Assembly (NCBI GenBank): GCA_009809945.1 | Contig: WTPW01000504.1 | Location: forward strand, 72,227-136,226 | Length of the DNA stretch: 64,000 bases | Origin: Gigaspora margarita | Taxonomy: Eukaryota > Glomeromycota > Glomeromycetes > Diversisporales > Gigasporaceae | Direction: 5' to 3' | Shown: piece after piece, positions 23,327-35,726 of the stretch | Position numbering within the stretch: position 1 is the first letter of the stretch | Layout of the letters: every line of letters starts with the position of its first letter | Made by a program: the position numbers and the translations under genes | The notes under the pieces: generated by a model | Told to the model about the DNA's origin: nothing | Database searches by the model: none | Seen by the model: the letters and a program-made list of their open reading frames with translations, nothing else

Positions 23327-23675
23327 CTAAATCGCACCACTGGTGCTCAACACCGGTATGTGGTATAACGTGAAGATTGATATCAAAAAAATAAACAAAA
23401 AAAATAAACAAAAATTAAATTTAATAAATGTAAGTTTGAGTTAATAGTTAGGGGTTAGGGTGAGGCATAATAATATAGTAAATTTCCACAGGGAATTTTT
23501 TTTTTTAAAAAAAAGGTGGTTTCATAGATAAAATTTTGAGTTAGAAGATATTTTTTAAAAAAATAGCAAAACAGCAAAAAAATTTATGTTACACCAGATC
23601 TTTACGTTACACTGCATTTAAACAATTTGATTGGTGAAAATCATTGTGGTGTTGAGCACCAGTAGTGTGATTTAG
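23327..23675. mobile_element. MITE with CTAAATCGCACCACTGGTGC ends, TA target
   Basis: Inverted ends CTAAATCGCACCACTGGTGC and (right, reverse-complemented) CTAAATCACACTACTGGTGC, then CTCAACACC in both. TA flanks both sides. Telomere-like GTTAGGGGTTAGGGTGAGG lies inside. The right half resembles 44390-44515. Confidence 0.75.
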
Positions 23676-23907
23676 TAAACCTGAAATTTTAAATGTGACA
23701 AATTATATAACTGGTATCAGATTAGCTCCTTAATCTGATCTGAATTTAGATCTAAAGTTCATTTAGATCTTTTTTGTTTTTTTTATGCTTTTTTTTTGTT
23801 TACATTATTTTATTTTTAAATTTTTTCATGTTATGTTACTATTGGTAAGTTAACATTTTTTTGCTTTAGATTCTTTAGATTTGGTGATCTTTTTAGAAAG
23901 AGCATTT

Positions 23908-24224
23908 CTATTTGTACACAGTGTGTTTATACACAGTTACACAAAATATAATAGAAAATGCAAGCTGCAGATCAATTTTTGTACAACAAAAACAAAGCAA
24001 AATATTAAAATTTAATTTTATCTTTAAATTTTGCTTATGAAACTATATTTTAAAGACTAAGTAAAAAAATTTCTTGCAAAATTTTAGTATAAACTAAGCC
24101 CTAACCCATCTTAGGCCTTTACCCTAACCCTAATAATAATTAAATTTTAACTTTTGTTTTTATTAGAAATTTTTAATTTATAAGTTATACAAATAACTAT
24201 GTTTAAACACACTGTGTACAAATA
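23908..24224. mobile_element. MITE with CTATTTGTACACAGTGTGTT ends and telomere-like core
   Basis: The left end is matched by the reverse complement of the right end over about 30 bases. The centre holds CCCTAACCC...TACCCTAACCCTAA. The segment AATTTCTTGCAAAATTTT is shared with the element at 43456-43815. No clear target duplication. Confidence 0.75.
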
Positions 24225-24384
24225 GTAATTTTCTTTTAGAAATGGTCTTTTACTATTTTGTATTTTTCTGATAATTTTTTTTGTTTGTATTTTTTTTTTG
24301 TTTTATTTTCTCTATACAAATGTTTTTCATTCTCTTTTAGGTTCAGTATTTGAATTTTTTTTCAACAATCTTGGTGAGTTATTT

Positions 24385-24990
24385 TAGTATTGAAGTTTTT
24401 AAATTTTCTTGATTTTCTGCTCTTTATTTTGTTTGAATTTTGCTTTATTTCATTTTGCTCTTTTACTTGTTTTGTTTCACTGCACTTTACTAATTTCACT
24501 TTCTATACTTTACTAGTTTTGCCTTTTTGCACTTTGCTGCTCTTGTCTTCTTGCACTTTCACTGGTTTGCTTTTTTGCACTTTGCTATTTTTGCTTTTTG
24601 GATTTTTACTGGTTCTTTCTTTCTTTGATTTTGCCTTCTTGTACTTTCACGAGTATTGACTTGCACTTTCACTGATTTTTACCTTGCACTTCACCAATTT
24701 TACCTTCTTGCACTTTATCTTTTTGCACTTTTCCAATTTTGTCTTCTTGCACTTGCTATTCTTGTCTTCTTGAATTTTTACTAATTTGCCTTTTTGCATT
24801 TTCACTAATCTGCTTTTTTTGCACTACTAATTTCAGATTAGATTTTTGTTAGATTGTCTTTTTGTATTTATTGGTTTTGTTTTGTTGCACATTTGCCTGT
24901 TTTATCTTGTTGCACTTTTGCAAGTTTTGCTTTATTGCACTTTCACAGATTTTGCTTTCCTACTTCTTTGTTAGTTTTGCTTGACTTTGA
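24385..24990 (+). repeat. Degenerate minisatellite with TTGCACTTT motif
   Basis: About 20 spaced copies of TTCTTGCACTTT or TTTTTGCACTTT at intervals of roughly 25-40 bases, extremely poor in G and A on this strand. A Phe/Leu-rich 89-codon frame at its start is a by-product. Confidence 0.75.
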
Positions 24991-25230
24991 TCTTTTTTTA
25001 GTTCATTACTAAAACCAACTTTTTTCTTTTTTGGTTTTTTTTTGTTTGAATCAGCATTTTGATTATGTCACTTTGGTGTTAAGCTTTTATTAGTACAATT
25101 TTGATTTTATTATTGAAGCCTTTATCGTTAGGTTTCATCATTTTCAATTTTGTGGTTATTGAAGTCAATATATTAATATTGTTGGGGTTATGTGATAACA
25201 TTTAAAATGTTTGTTATGAATTATATTTAT

Positions 25231-25430
25231 AGTTAGGGTAGGACCCTGAACAATGCAAGTTGAGGTTGTATTTATGAATTATCTACTTTTCTGCAATTCT
25301 AATTGGCCCAAATAAGGTTTAACCAATTAGAATTGCAGATTTTTTTCAAATTTTGGATAAATTTTATAAAAATTTTATATTAAACCTAATTTATCTCTGT
25401 ATATATTGTTCAAGGTCCTGTTTGGGTTAG
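25231..25430. mobile_element. Short foldback element
   Basis: Ends AGGACCCTGAACAATG and (right, reverse-complemented) AGGACCTTGAACAATA are inverted, and an inner pair CTGCAATTCTAATTGG / CCAATTAGAATTGCAG forms a perfect hairpin at 25292-25346. Confidence 0.65.
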
Positions 25431-25639
25431 AACTTGTAGGGTTTTTCTCTTTTTTTTCTTTTTTTATAAAGATTTATTGGATTTAAACTTAGTTTTATTC
25501 GTCTATATAGAACATAATGAATTAGTAAAATACTTTATTTATATATTAGTTATAATATAAATTTAAATATTTAGATTTGTTGTTATGATTGTATGATAGT
25601 GGTATAAGAATTATGCATCATAAAGTGTACAAACCTAAA

Positions 25640-25960
25640 TTATTAATGGTCTAATTGGCACCAGTATATGCCCACTATAAGCCAAAAAAACTGTGCCAAT
25701 TCAAACCTCTACATGCAAATCAAAGACACCAACACCCATGCTATTATACCACTAACTTGTGCCAAAACCCATGCTATTTGGACTAGTAAAGTATTGCAAA
25801 ACCTGAGCCATTAACAGTCTAATTTGTACAGGTATATGGCCTATCATAGGCCAAAAATCTATGCCAATCCAAGCCTCCTACACCAAATATAGATTTAATC
25901 CATGCCACTATAACCTGTGCCTTTAAGCTGCCAGCCTGTACCTTTATAGTACATTTTTCT
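25640..25960 (+). repeat. Degenerate direct duplication, about 170-bp unit
   Basis: ATTAATGGTCTAATTGGCACC...AGTATATGCCCACTATAAGCC at 25640-25685 recurs in worn form at 25810-25855, followed in both by TGCCAATYCAAGCCTC. No gene seen. Confidence 0.6.
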
Positions 25961-26001
25961 TAAAGGGTGTAGGTAAACTGGTTCTTGAATCAAATTGAAC
26001 T

Positions 26002-26280
26002 AGAGGTTGGAACCAGTTTTAAAAATTCAATTTATAAAACTCAAGTTTATTACATCAATTATTAATAATTGTAACAGATTAAAATGAAATCCAGATTAAA
26101 ATAAAATTATAGTATAAAATTTTGAAAACTAAATTTTTTTTGGGGTGCATTTTTTAGGGTTAGGAGTTAGGGTTAGGGTTTAGTTTTAAAAAAAGTTAAA
26201 ATAAACAAGTATTAGTGAGTTTTAAAAGGTTAGCAGGTTAAGTAGAAAATATAGATTTCATTTTAAATTATGTTTTAAAA
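26002..26280. other. Element fragment with telomere-like core
   Basis: GAGGTTGGAACCAGTTTTAA at about 26001 matches the end of the element at 30924. GTTAGGAGTTAGGGTTAGGG lies near 26160. A matching right end was not found, so this may be a half element. Confidence 0.4.
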
Positions 26281-26810
26281 GAAAGCAAATTGATTGATAG
26301 CTAATTCATAAAAAAATTCAATTGACTTTGCTATATCCAAAAAGCTATAATCAGAATATGAAAACTTCATCATTTATGACTATATATTAAATCTGCTGAT
26401 TAATTGCATAATTAATGTGTAACAGATTTGTTATTTATTCATAATTGATCTATTACTATAAATTACATATACTCTTAAAAGTTAAAATTCTTTTATACAC
26501 TTATACTTACCAAGCAAGCAATTAAATATGATACTATATGTCATAAGGGATAGAGGTCTTATCCAGTCAAAAATTTTGTATTCAGATATTCATTTGGTCA
26601 ATCTTTTTAATATTCAANTATTCATTCAAAAATTTTGAAAATATTCAATGAATATTCACTGAATATTCATTGAATATTAAATATATAGTACTAAATATAA
26701 AAAAAATAAAGTAGCATAATTCAAAAACAAATAATTTTAAAAAATTCTCTTTAAGAAATTTGTTGTCTTAATCCAAAGCCACAATTTTGTTGAAGTAAAT
26801 ATTTATTTAA

Positions 26811-28392
26811 TGGCTATCCATTTCACATTTGTACTAAATTTAGTACAATAGAAAAAAATATTTTTTGAGCCAGACATTTAATAAATTTTATTAAGATTTT
26901 ACTAAAATAAAATTTGATATTAGACTAATATCTATGCACAATTTGAATAATATTTATTAATAAAAATTTTTTATAAATTAGGTTTAAAACTATTGTATTT
27001 TTTTGAAAATTTCACGTACTTAATTTAGTACAGTGATAAAAATTAATTTTGCTAAAAATTTTTGATAAAATTGTAAAAATATAAAATTTTTAGATTATTT
27101 TGGTTCTAATTTAATTGTAAAAAATTATTTTATTTAAAAAATAATTTTTTAAAATAGTTTATATAAGCCAGCTTTACGGTAATACAAGTCTAAATATAGT
27201 TAGTCTATTTCTATATTTGTATAGTAAATCATATGTTTTTATTAATAAATTTTATAAAAAAATTGCTAAACTTAAATTTCTTATAACTTTTTATTTACTG
27301 ATCCAATTTTAATGATTTTACTACTATTAAAATCAAAAAAGCTAGCTCTACAACATATTAAAATTTGAAAGAAATTTAATCAAAAATTTTACTCGTTATA
27401 TTTTTTTAAAATTTGATTAAAACTTTAGTATTAAAAAAAATATATAAATAATTTTATTATTTTTAATATATTGTATATTAATATAATATATTAAAATTTT
27501 TAATTAATAATTTATTTAATTAAAACTAAGTTTTGGGATTAAATATACTATTGTTTAAATAATAAAAATAAATAAAATATATTTTATTTAAATTTTTTTT
27601 AAACTTAATTATTGAATTTTATATTGAATTATTATATAAATCTTTAAAAATCTATAACTTTTGATCCACTAATCCAATTTAGATAATTTAACTATCAAAA
27701 TGATTCTCTNAATGAGATAATCATTTTGATAATTAATTATTTAAATTGGATCAGTGGATCAAAAGTTATAGGCTTTTTATTATTAAAATTGTAATGTTAC
27801 ACAAAAATATATTAGTACTTTATTCAGTACTAAAACTTTTTTTTATATAATAACTTTAGATAAAATTTTACAGACTTTTTTGTAATTGTTATACCAAGTT
27901 ACTTGTGTAATAGCACAAAGCAGCAGGTGATTTTAATTAGTTAATTTTTAAAAAACTAAAATTTTTTTAAATATTTATTAATTTTTTTAAAAAATTAAAC
28001 AAATTTGAATTTTTTTAAAAAAATATTTAATCAAAAAATTATAAACCATTTTTTTAAAAAGATATTTTATATATACTTAGGTATTATATATATTTTTTTG
28101 ATTGCCTATTAATATGTAAAAATTTGAGTTATTGTATTTTATTGAAGTGTATAAGAATAGTATATTATGTTTAATAAAATTATCAATATACAAAATTTTT
28201 TTTAAACTTGCTAATATAACTTTTGTTAAATTAGCTAACTTTTAAATATACCAAAATAAAGTATAAATATATATTTATATATTATATAAATTTAAATTAA
28301 AGTTAATAAGAAAAATTTTTCAAAATTTAAATTTTATAACTGTACTAAATTCAGTAGTTTGTACTAAATTTAGTACAGCAAACGGATAGCCA
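26811..28392. mobile_element. TTAA-flanked inverted-repeat element, 1.58 kb
   Basis: TTAA|TGGCTATCCATTT at the left and GGATAGCCA|TTAA at the right. Both ends run into TTTGTACTAAATTTAGTACA. No transposase frame. A smaller palindrome sits inside at 27650-27775. The end style resembles the larger candidate at 9604-16460. Confidence 0.7.
27650..27775. repeat. Palindrome of about 125 bp
   Basis: TATAACTTTTGATCCACTAA and, inverted, TATAACTTTTGATCCACTGA are arms meeting near the N at 27710 (TGATTCTCTnAATGAGATAATCA). The arm motif recurs singly near 11162 and 27288. Confidence 0.75.
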
Positions 28393-28892
28393 TTAATTTA
28401 TAATTATAAAAGTTATAATATTTTAAAATTTATATATATTTAAAAAATTTGGTATTAAAAATTAGTTATATATATTTTTTAACTAATTAGAATTTATTAT
28501 ACAAAAATTAGCCAATCATATTTGATTATTAATATCAAAATTTGCTACTTTTAATATATATATATTCAATGAATATTCAATAAATATATTTAGTAAAAAT
28601 TTTAAATATTTGAATATTCATTTGGTAAAAATTTTATATATTCAAATATTCAAACATTCAGTGAATATTTGAATAAAACATTCATCAGATCAGACCTCTA
28701 ATAAGGGACATTAACGCTAACAATATATATTTAATATAATCAATATTGTAAATTTCTTATAACATGTGATCATGACTATTTATGCCATCTAATTTTCACA
28801 TGTGCAAAATAATTGGTAAAAATGTACAGGACACTTGTGATGAGATGAAAATTTTATTATAAAAGATATATTTATAAAATATAAATTATAAA

Positions 28893-29064
28893 TAGTCTTC
28901 CTCCTCTATAATCACTTCTATATAATCACAACTCCCATACAATCACATTAAATTTCGAGACAATTTATTAATAAACTTACAAAAAAGACTTTTATATAAT
29001 CATACTTTTTCATAATTACCAATTTTCTTGATACAAACTGTGTGATTATAAAGGAGAAAAACTG
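28893..29064. mobile_element. Pogo-like MITE, short copy
   Basis: Inverted ends TAGTCTTCCTCCTCTATAAT and (right, reverse-complemented) CAGTTTTTCTCCTTTATAAT, with ATAATCACA repeats inside, like the element at 9909-10646. Confidence 0.6.
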
Positions 29065-29295
29065 TATTTTATATAAATATATAATTATACATATATTAAG
29101 AAAAATATATTTGATTTATCTAATAAAAAAACTCCAGAATTTTGTGTTGATCAAATTAACAAATATGATTGTATATCAATATTTCTATTGGGACACTCTT
29201 AATAAATGATCAGCAAAATTTTTAGTGTACAGTACGTTGTAAGGGTGTTGGCAATTAGCTAATTAAATAGAATACTCTAACAATACCACTATCTA

Positions 29296-29750
29296 TCTAA
29301 GGACCCCGAGCTATATATAGATAGATCAGTAACTAGTTTGCTTATTTTTATACAAAATTTGGCTCAAGAGTGCTTATCTTTGACCAAAATTTGCAAAATT
29401 TACTATTTTTTTTTAACCCTAGTCAATTATATTGTTAGGGGTGCAAAGGGGCATTTCTTTTTATTATGATCTTATTATATTTATACATTTTTGTAATGAT
29501 TTACATATATATCTATTACTATTTTCTACTGTAGCTAATCGGTACTAAGCCATCCTTTTTGGTTTTATTGTCCTAACTGGTTTTAACCAGCTAATCCATT
29601 TTTACTATCATGATCTATTTCCTAATTTTATTCTATCAATCTATCCCCTTTCTAATTCCATATTCGGTCTGTTCTACTTTTTACTATGACCATCCAGTAA
29701 CCCACTTCAGTTCTTCCTAGGGGTTAGTAAAATTATGGAGGGACAACTTA
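29296..29750 (+). repeat. Dispersed repeat, copy 1 (possible SINE)
   Basis: It begins near GGACCCCGAGCTAT and ends near CCTAGGGGTTAGTAAAATTA. Both ends recur, inverted, at 34680-34130. The middles differ. Confidence 0.35.
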
Positions 29751-30920
29751 TAATAATATATAGCCAATAAATATGATCTACATTATTTTGTGTAATGATT
29801 ATTAATATATATTATAAATTTTCACAGTTCCTTATGCCAAAAAACTTTGGCAGTATTGAACATTCGCTGATTCAGGACATATCATTACTGTTTTTTATTT
29901 ATATTATCTGATGGGTTTATATAGAAAATGGGTATGTTTTAGTGTTTACAGGAACTAAAATTATAAATTATATTCCTTCATTAGCAGCAATAGCGACAAA
30001 CTTGAAGCGGCACCTATTGCCAACTTATTTTTCCTTGAATTAATATTTGCTGCCTTGCCAAATGTTACAGGTATTTAAAAAACTTTCATAAAAAAAATAG
30101 CACTAATCAGGGCAATTTTTTTATTAATTATTTAATTCGATTTATAGACAAATGCTTCCTTTTTCTGCTCCATTACTAGGAGATAAGTTTCTGATTTACT
30201 TGAATAAAGGTCTCTTTAGCATTTTTTACAAGTTTAACAAGATTCTCTTACTTTTATATTTTCTTATATTATTAGATTTCATTTTTCTGAACTATTGAAC
30301 TAGTTTATAACATTCTACTGTATTTAATATTGTCACAGCTGATAAGGAAATTGAAATTTGGGGAAACCATTCCAATAAATTTTATGATTAAATCTTATCA
30401 ATTATCTTATTAAGACCTGCAGGAATACATAACAACAATATAATCTTCCGTTACTATTATCTATATATAAAGAAGTGGCAAAAATCTTCTATCACCAATG
30501 ACGATAATAGCAAGTTCTTACTGTATAAGCTTGATATCAAATATTCTTATGCGTATTTATTAATTATCCCTTACAAGTGATAAATGATATAATCAGTGAT
30601 TTGATTAAATCATTGATTGGATTATTTTTTATGGAGATATTCTATACATATTGGATAATTTATTTATTAATTGCTTAGAAATTATTGTTAAATGATTACA
30701 GTACTAAATAATAATTAATTATTTAATTTATTAATAATGACAATAAAATTACACAATTTATCAATAACAATAATAATAATAACACATGCCAATTGAGAAT
30801 CAACATAAATTCAGAATAATGCAGAACATTATAATAATAAGGGGTTTCAGAATTATAATTTATAAATCTTATTTTGATAAAAAAGGACATATTTATTATC
30901 AAATAAGAGATGTACAAATT
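29751..30920. other. No gene recognised
   Basis: AT-rich. Slightly less AT-rich islands near 29990-30070 and 30420-30500 show no protein-like frame. Confidence 0.5.
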
Positions 30921-30923
30921 AGA

Positions 30924-31096
30924 GGTTGGAACCAGTTTTAAAAATTTGGGTTTATCACATCAAAATTCGGGTTTATCACACAAAAATTCAGGTTTATCGC
31001 ATCAATTACTAATAATTTATGTGATAAACCTGAATTTTGGTGTGATAAACCCGAATTTTGATATTATAAACCTGAATTTTTAAAACTGGTTCCAAC
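30924..31096. mobile_element. Foldback element with repeated GGTTTATCACA motifs
   Basis: The arms start GTTGGAACCAGTTTTAAAAA on both strands. Each arm has two or three AAAATTCGGGTTTATCACA-like units. Almost the whole 173 bp pairs with itself. Confidence 0.8.
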
Positions 31097-31408
31097 AAAT
31101 CAAATTTTATTTATTTTTTACTTAAAATTCGAATACACTTATTTATATAATCTTCATTCTATTAAAATCAGTTTTAACTAGTTTAACAAAATAAACCAAT
31201 TCAAAACTCCCACATTTAATATTTTTATTAAAAAGTTAATAAAAATAAATTACTATATGCTTGTTAAAAGAATATTCACATTTTATTTATTTATTTTTTT
31301 TAATTTTTTTACTTTATTATTATAATAAAATAATTTATTAAAATATAAAATAAATTACTACATGCTCACCTAATTATTATTAATAAATGCTAGCTAAATT
31401 TACATATA

Positions 31409-32039
31409 TAGTCCAGTGCAAAAAGATTTGTACCTCAAACAGCTCTGATTCAAATATTTTTTGTACAAATTAATTTTGGATTTTTTTAATTTAATATAAT
31501 CATTAGTTTATCAGATTAATAAAAATAAATTTTTTTTTGATAATTTTATTGATTTAATAAAAAAATTTATTAATAGTAGCTTTTTTTAATAATTTTTACT
31601 ATATAATTTACTATAGTAATTTTTATAATTTTTATATACGTATATATAGTAAAAAAAATCAAATTGTCTTGCTTAAAAGCTTAATTTCTTCACAACCAGT
31701 AATTCAATTTTGCTCAAATTTTAACTATATCTTTATCATATGCACATTAATGCACTTGCGTAGTACAAACTCATACAACTGCATATTAGTTGCGAAATTA
31801 TTTAAAATAACTTTTTTTTAAAAAAAAATATCTTTTTTTTTTTGAATACAGCAAATTGTACCTGCTTAATTATTAAAATAAAACAATGTTATAACAATAA
31901 AAATAATATAATAAGTTAGATTAAAACCTTTTTATTTGATATTAAAAAATTTTTAATAATTAATCAAAAATATAAAAACTTTTATATAGAGTTGAAATTA
32001 CAAAATTTTTTGAGGTACAAATCTTTCTGCACCGGACCA
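31409..32039. mobile_element. Tc1/mariner-type MITE, 631 bp
   Basis: Inverted ends TAGTCCAGTGCAAAAAGATT and (right, reverse-complemented) TGGTCCGGTGCAGAAAGATT continue with TGTACCTCAAA. TA flanks on both sides. The CAGTGC start is typical of Tc1-like ends. No transposase. Confidence 0.78.
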
Positions 32040-32259
32040 TATTAAAAAAATACATTTGATATTCATATATATTTTAAAAATATGCTTACATATTTAGATA
32101 TTCTTATATATTTTTAATAACTTTTGCATTCCTTACACAGAACACATCAACAATTGTTTTCACAACAGCAGGAATTTGGTTAGGTATCTTGTTTAACCTG
32201 AATCTAAAAAGAAGATAATACTACGTATTTTTTTTTTTAAAAATTAATTTACCTTTGCA

Positions 32260-33010
32260 AGTACCACGACTAATGCAGCCCCAATGCCTGACAAACAATG
32301 GATGCTCTACGACAAGTTCCAAAAGCAAGACAAGAAGAAATTAATATATATCCCAAGTCAGCAGGAAAAAACCCCATACACAAGACCATTATTGAAGAAA
32401 CTTACCAAGGACGAAAACAGATCTGACTGAGCAAGCCAAGACCCATATAAGAAAACTATACAAGAAGCATATCAAAACTGTTGAACCCAGAAATGCTTAA
32501 TGAAATAAAAACTCCAAAAATGTGAAGTTAATGAAAGAACGATCACCCTATACCAATGAAAAACCAGACGAAGGCTTATCAAGACTACTCCAAGCACCAG
32601 GCCCTGAAGTGAAAACAATTACCAGACTATACTAACAAAGACTCCAGCAGAGAACTTTACGATCAGCAAAATCTATGTTCACAAGTATGCTGAAATGACG
32701 AAACCTAAAGAATGAATGAAAATTGTATAGAACTATAATTAAGAACATCAAAATAATAAATACCAGAAATGGCCCTTACTCTCAAAAATACTTGAATTGA
32801 CAAAGATCTTGACACCAACTATGATGACGAAGTCCACGAATGATGATTTCAAGAATTAATGATGAAAACAGTTTCAAGATCTGTGCCCAGCCTGGCTATC
32901 GAATCAGCAAGAACACCATCTAGTCAAATCACTAAAAACTATAAGAACTAGTGAAAACTACAAAAAGATTAAAATTGTTTTTGCTTAGTATCAGTTGTAA
33001 TGAGAAATTA
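32260..33010 (+). other. Compositionally distinct block, purine-rich on the plus strand
   Basis: The block is visibly richer in G and C and in AAGAC/CAAGA words than its surroundings. The longest frame is about 47 codons from ATG at 32287, Lys/Gln/Asp-rich with no motif. Read through its stops, the plus strand gives a hydrophilic peptide. It may be a worn gag-like or LTR sequence; I cannot identify it. Confidence 0.35.
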
Positions 33011-34129
33011 GAAAAAATAAAAAAAAAAGGGACAAAAAAACAAACTACTTATCTATTTCTGTACTTATGATCGTTAGGAGTATATAACAGAGCCAGATCT
33101 AGACCCAGGTATATAAAATAGAGATCTACAAAGAAAAATCAGAGAAAAAAATGCAATAAAAAAAAGAAATATAATAAATAAAAAAAAATAAATATAATAA
33201 ATAAAATAAATAATAAATAAATAAAAAAACAAATATACAGTAATAAATAAAAAAAAACCAGATTCGGTTTGGGTAGTTAATAAAACCTCTATATACTAAT
33301 ATAAATAACATTTGACTTTTTTAAAAAAATTTACCCAGCTGGGTTATGAGAACCAATTTTATTTATTTGCATGGCCTTATGTTGAATATTGGAGTCAATA
33401 TTATTAACTACAAATTCATTCAGATGCTAATTTGTACCTGGGGATAAGTAAGATAATCCAAATTTGAGTTTGCTATTATATAAGATAATAAATATACAAT
33501 CAATTGCTAATCAATCGCATAATAAAATATTTTAAATGCATATGTTTAACAAACCTTAAAATATTTTCACCCCAATCAACAACCATTCCACAATCTGTGT
33601 AAATCAATAACTCTGCAAAGTTTTCCATTTTTCACAAGCAAATTTCTAGTTGAATAATGCCACTATTTATAAATAGTGTGTTTTAAAAGCACAATAGCTC
33701 TGGAAATTATTGAAATCTTCAATTCAAATGTTCAAGTGAAAACTGGCATTACACTTTACGAGAAAAAGATGAGTGGCAGACTCAAAGGTAATTTACTATG
33801 TACAAGACGATATGGGTGCATTCTATATGGTTAATTAAATTGTTAGGCTTCAAGTTATATATATGATTTCTTACAATAATTGAGTATAAATATATGATTC
33901 AGTTTTTTAACAATAAAAGAACAGCTATAGAATTTTTTTATTATTAATTACTTACTTTTGTCTATTTCGAGTTTCAAAAAAAAAGAGATCTTAGTAAACG
34001 TGTTATTTTTAAAAAAATTAATAATCATGACTTTGGCTAGTCGAACATGATACATATGAATTTTACATGATTTTTATATAAAATAACAATTTTTGTATTA
34101 CATTTAAACTTGTGTAACATTTGAGTTGG
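33011..34129. other. No gene recognised
   Basis: A-rich and (AAAT)n-rich near 33120-33250, then ordinary AT-rich sequence. Confidence 0.5.
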
Positions 34130-34690
34130 CCCCATTATTTTACTAACCTCTAGGTTCTTCTGAACCTTTTCATCTCTAAGCGGAAGAATTACTCACTTTT
34201 CCAGCTAACTTCCTTATGGGAGGACATCTTCTATCTTGGGTAAGAGCAAGTCTTCCTACACCCAGATCCTGCAGTTCACTTTCTGTTTTTTAGATTAGTA
34301 TGACAGATTGTAGTTTTTCTTCCTTTAACCAGAATTTCACCAGAAATATCCAAATATAACCAGAATTTACCAGAAATATCCAAATTGTTCATAACCACTC
34401 TAACGCATATGGCTGAGCTATCCAAACATGGTCCTTGCATCCTAGTTCAGGTTATATCCATCTCATGACCTAGTATAATTAATTTTACTATTCATAGGGC
34501 TTGAACTAGTGACCTTGCATTTGAAATAGCTAATGTTCTAGAAGCACAACCACAATGCTATCGATCTGCAAAACCAAAATTTACTATTTAAAAATGTACT
34601 ATTTAGTGATTTCTACCAAAATTTACTTTTTTGGTTTTCTCTGACCTATTTATCAATAGCTTGGGGTCCTATAAGCATGCAAGGCTCTAG
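34130..34690 (-). repeat. Dispersed repeat, copy 2, with tRNA-like boxes (possible SINE)
   Basis: On the minus strand, GATAGCATTGTGGTTGTGC (A-box-like, near 34560) and AAGGTCACTAGTTCAAGCCC (good B box, near 34510) are spaced as in a tRNA. The tail CCTAGAGGTTAGTAAAATAA and the opposite end AGGACCCCAAGCTAT match the copy at 29296-29750. Confidence 0.45.
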
Positions 34691-35640
34691 ATTCTCGAAT
34701 TAGCAGGCAGAAAGAGACATGGTTGATTGGTCTGGGTCTTGAGGTTCTTTGGATCTTGCTATAACGAAACTAAAATTGATCGTTAAGTGACTTAATAATA
34801 TCATGTGATCAGAGTACAAATTAAAATCACTTGGACAAGAGTTTAAGCACAATACGGATATGTATTCTGTGCAATAACAACTTTATTATACAGAAATAAG
34901 AGAAGTACAACAATAGATAAGGGTTGGATTCAAGGATAAACTACTTAGAGATACACTTCTACTTTTATTTCAAAGGTAAAACTCTATTAGATTTGAACTC
35001 CCTGAGTTATACATTATTGAAACGAGAAGGGGTATTATATACTTTTTACTCTCTTAATAAATATATGAATTTTAGAGTACATTAACTAACTCTATTGAAT
35101 TTGTTTCTAACTTATTATGACCGCAATTTCTTTAAGTGAAAGTCAGAGGTGAATTCCTATACCTTGAGGTGTACTTGGGTGACAAAGGGTTCCAGGCTTT
35201 TCATTTGTGCTAGAGCCAAACTTACATGTGCTAATACCACTAATTTAACAATGCCAAAACTAAGCTAAATACATTGTTTAGTGAAAAGAGAATAAACAAA
35301 CAATGAAAGCCAAATTCCAGGTGCAAAAACTAGATTGGGGTGTAGTGAGTGGAATTACTATGCCTATACACATGTGTAAATTAATGTGTAAAATCTATAG
35401 CTATCGAAAAAGGTAATAAACAAACAATGCTAGTAAAATGTCAATTTACAAGAACTGGTTTGTGGCCCCAGTAGGTGCAGTTGCCATGTGTTTCTACTAG
35501 AAATTGCTATGGTATATTGCTTATTCTATTTGGGGCTATATTGATTCTACTATCTATGACTTATAATAGAGGAAATAATACTATCATAATGATATAAACA
35601 AAAGAAAAAGTTCCCTAATGTAAATGAACAAGAAAAGTCT
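34691..35640. other. No gene recognised
   Basis: Less AT-rich than average. It could include a worn LTR (34860-35200), but no paired copy is in the window. Confidence 0.4.
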
Positions 35641-35726
35641 TGTGATAGAGCCCATCACAATGTACAGTACATACAGTATGTACAGTGCTGTTCGTATAGT
35701 ACTGAATGTGGCACATCACTAGAAGT

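Noticed and set aside
24390..24659. Phe/Leu-rich membrane-like peptide
   Set aside because: It is a by-product of the T-rich minisatellite.
34480..34580. Functional tRNA gene on the minus strand
   Set aside because: Only promoter-like boxes are present; acceptor and anticodon stems do not pair, so a SINE head is more likely.
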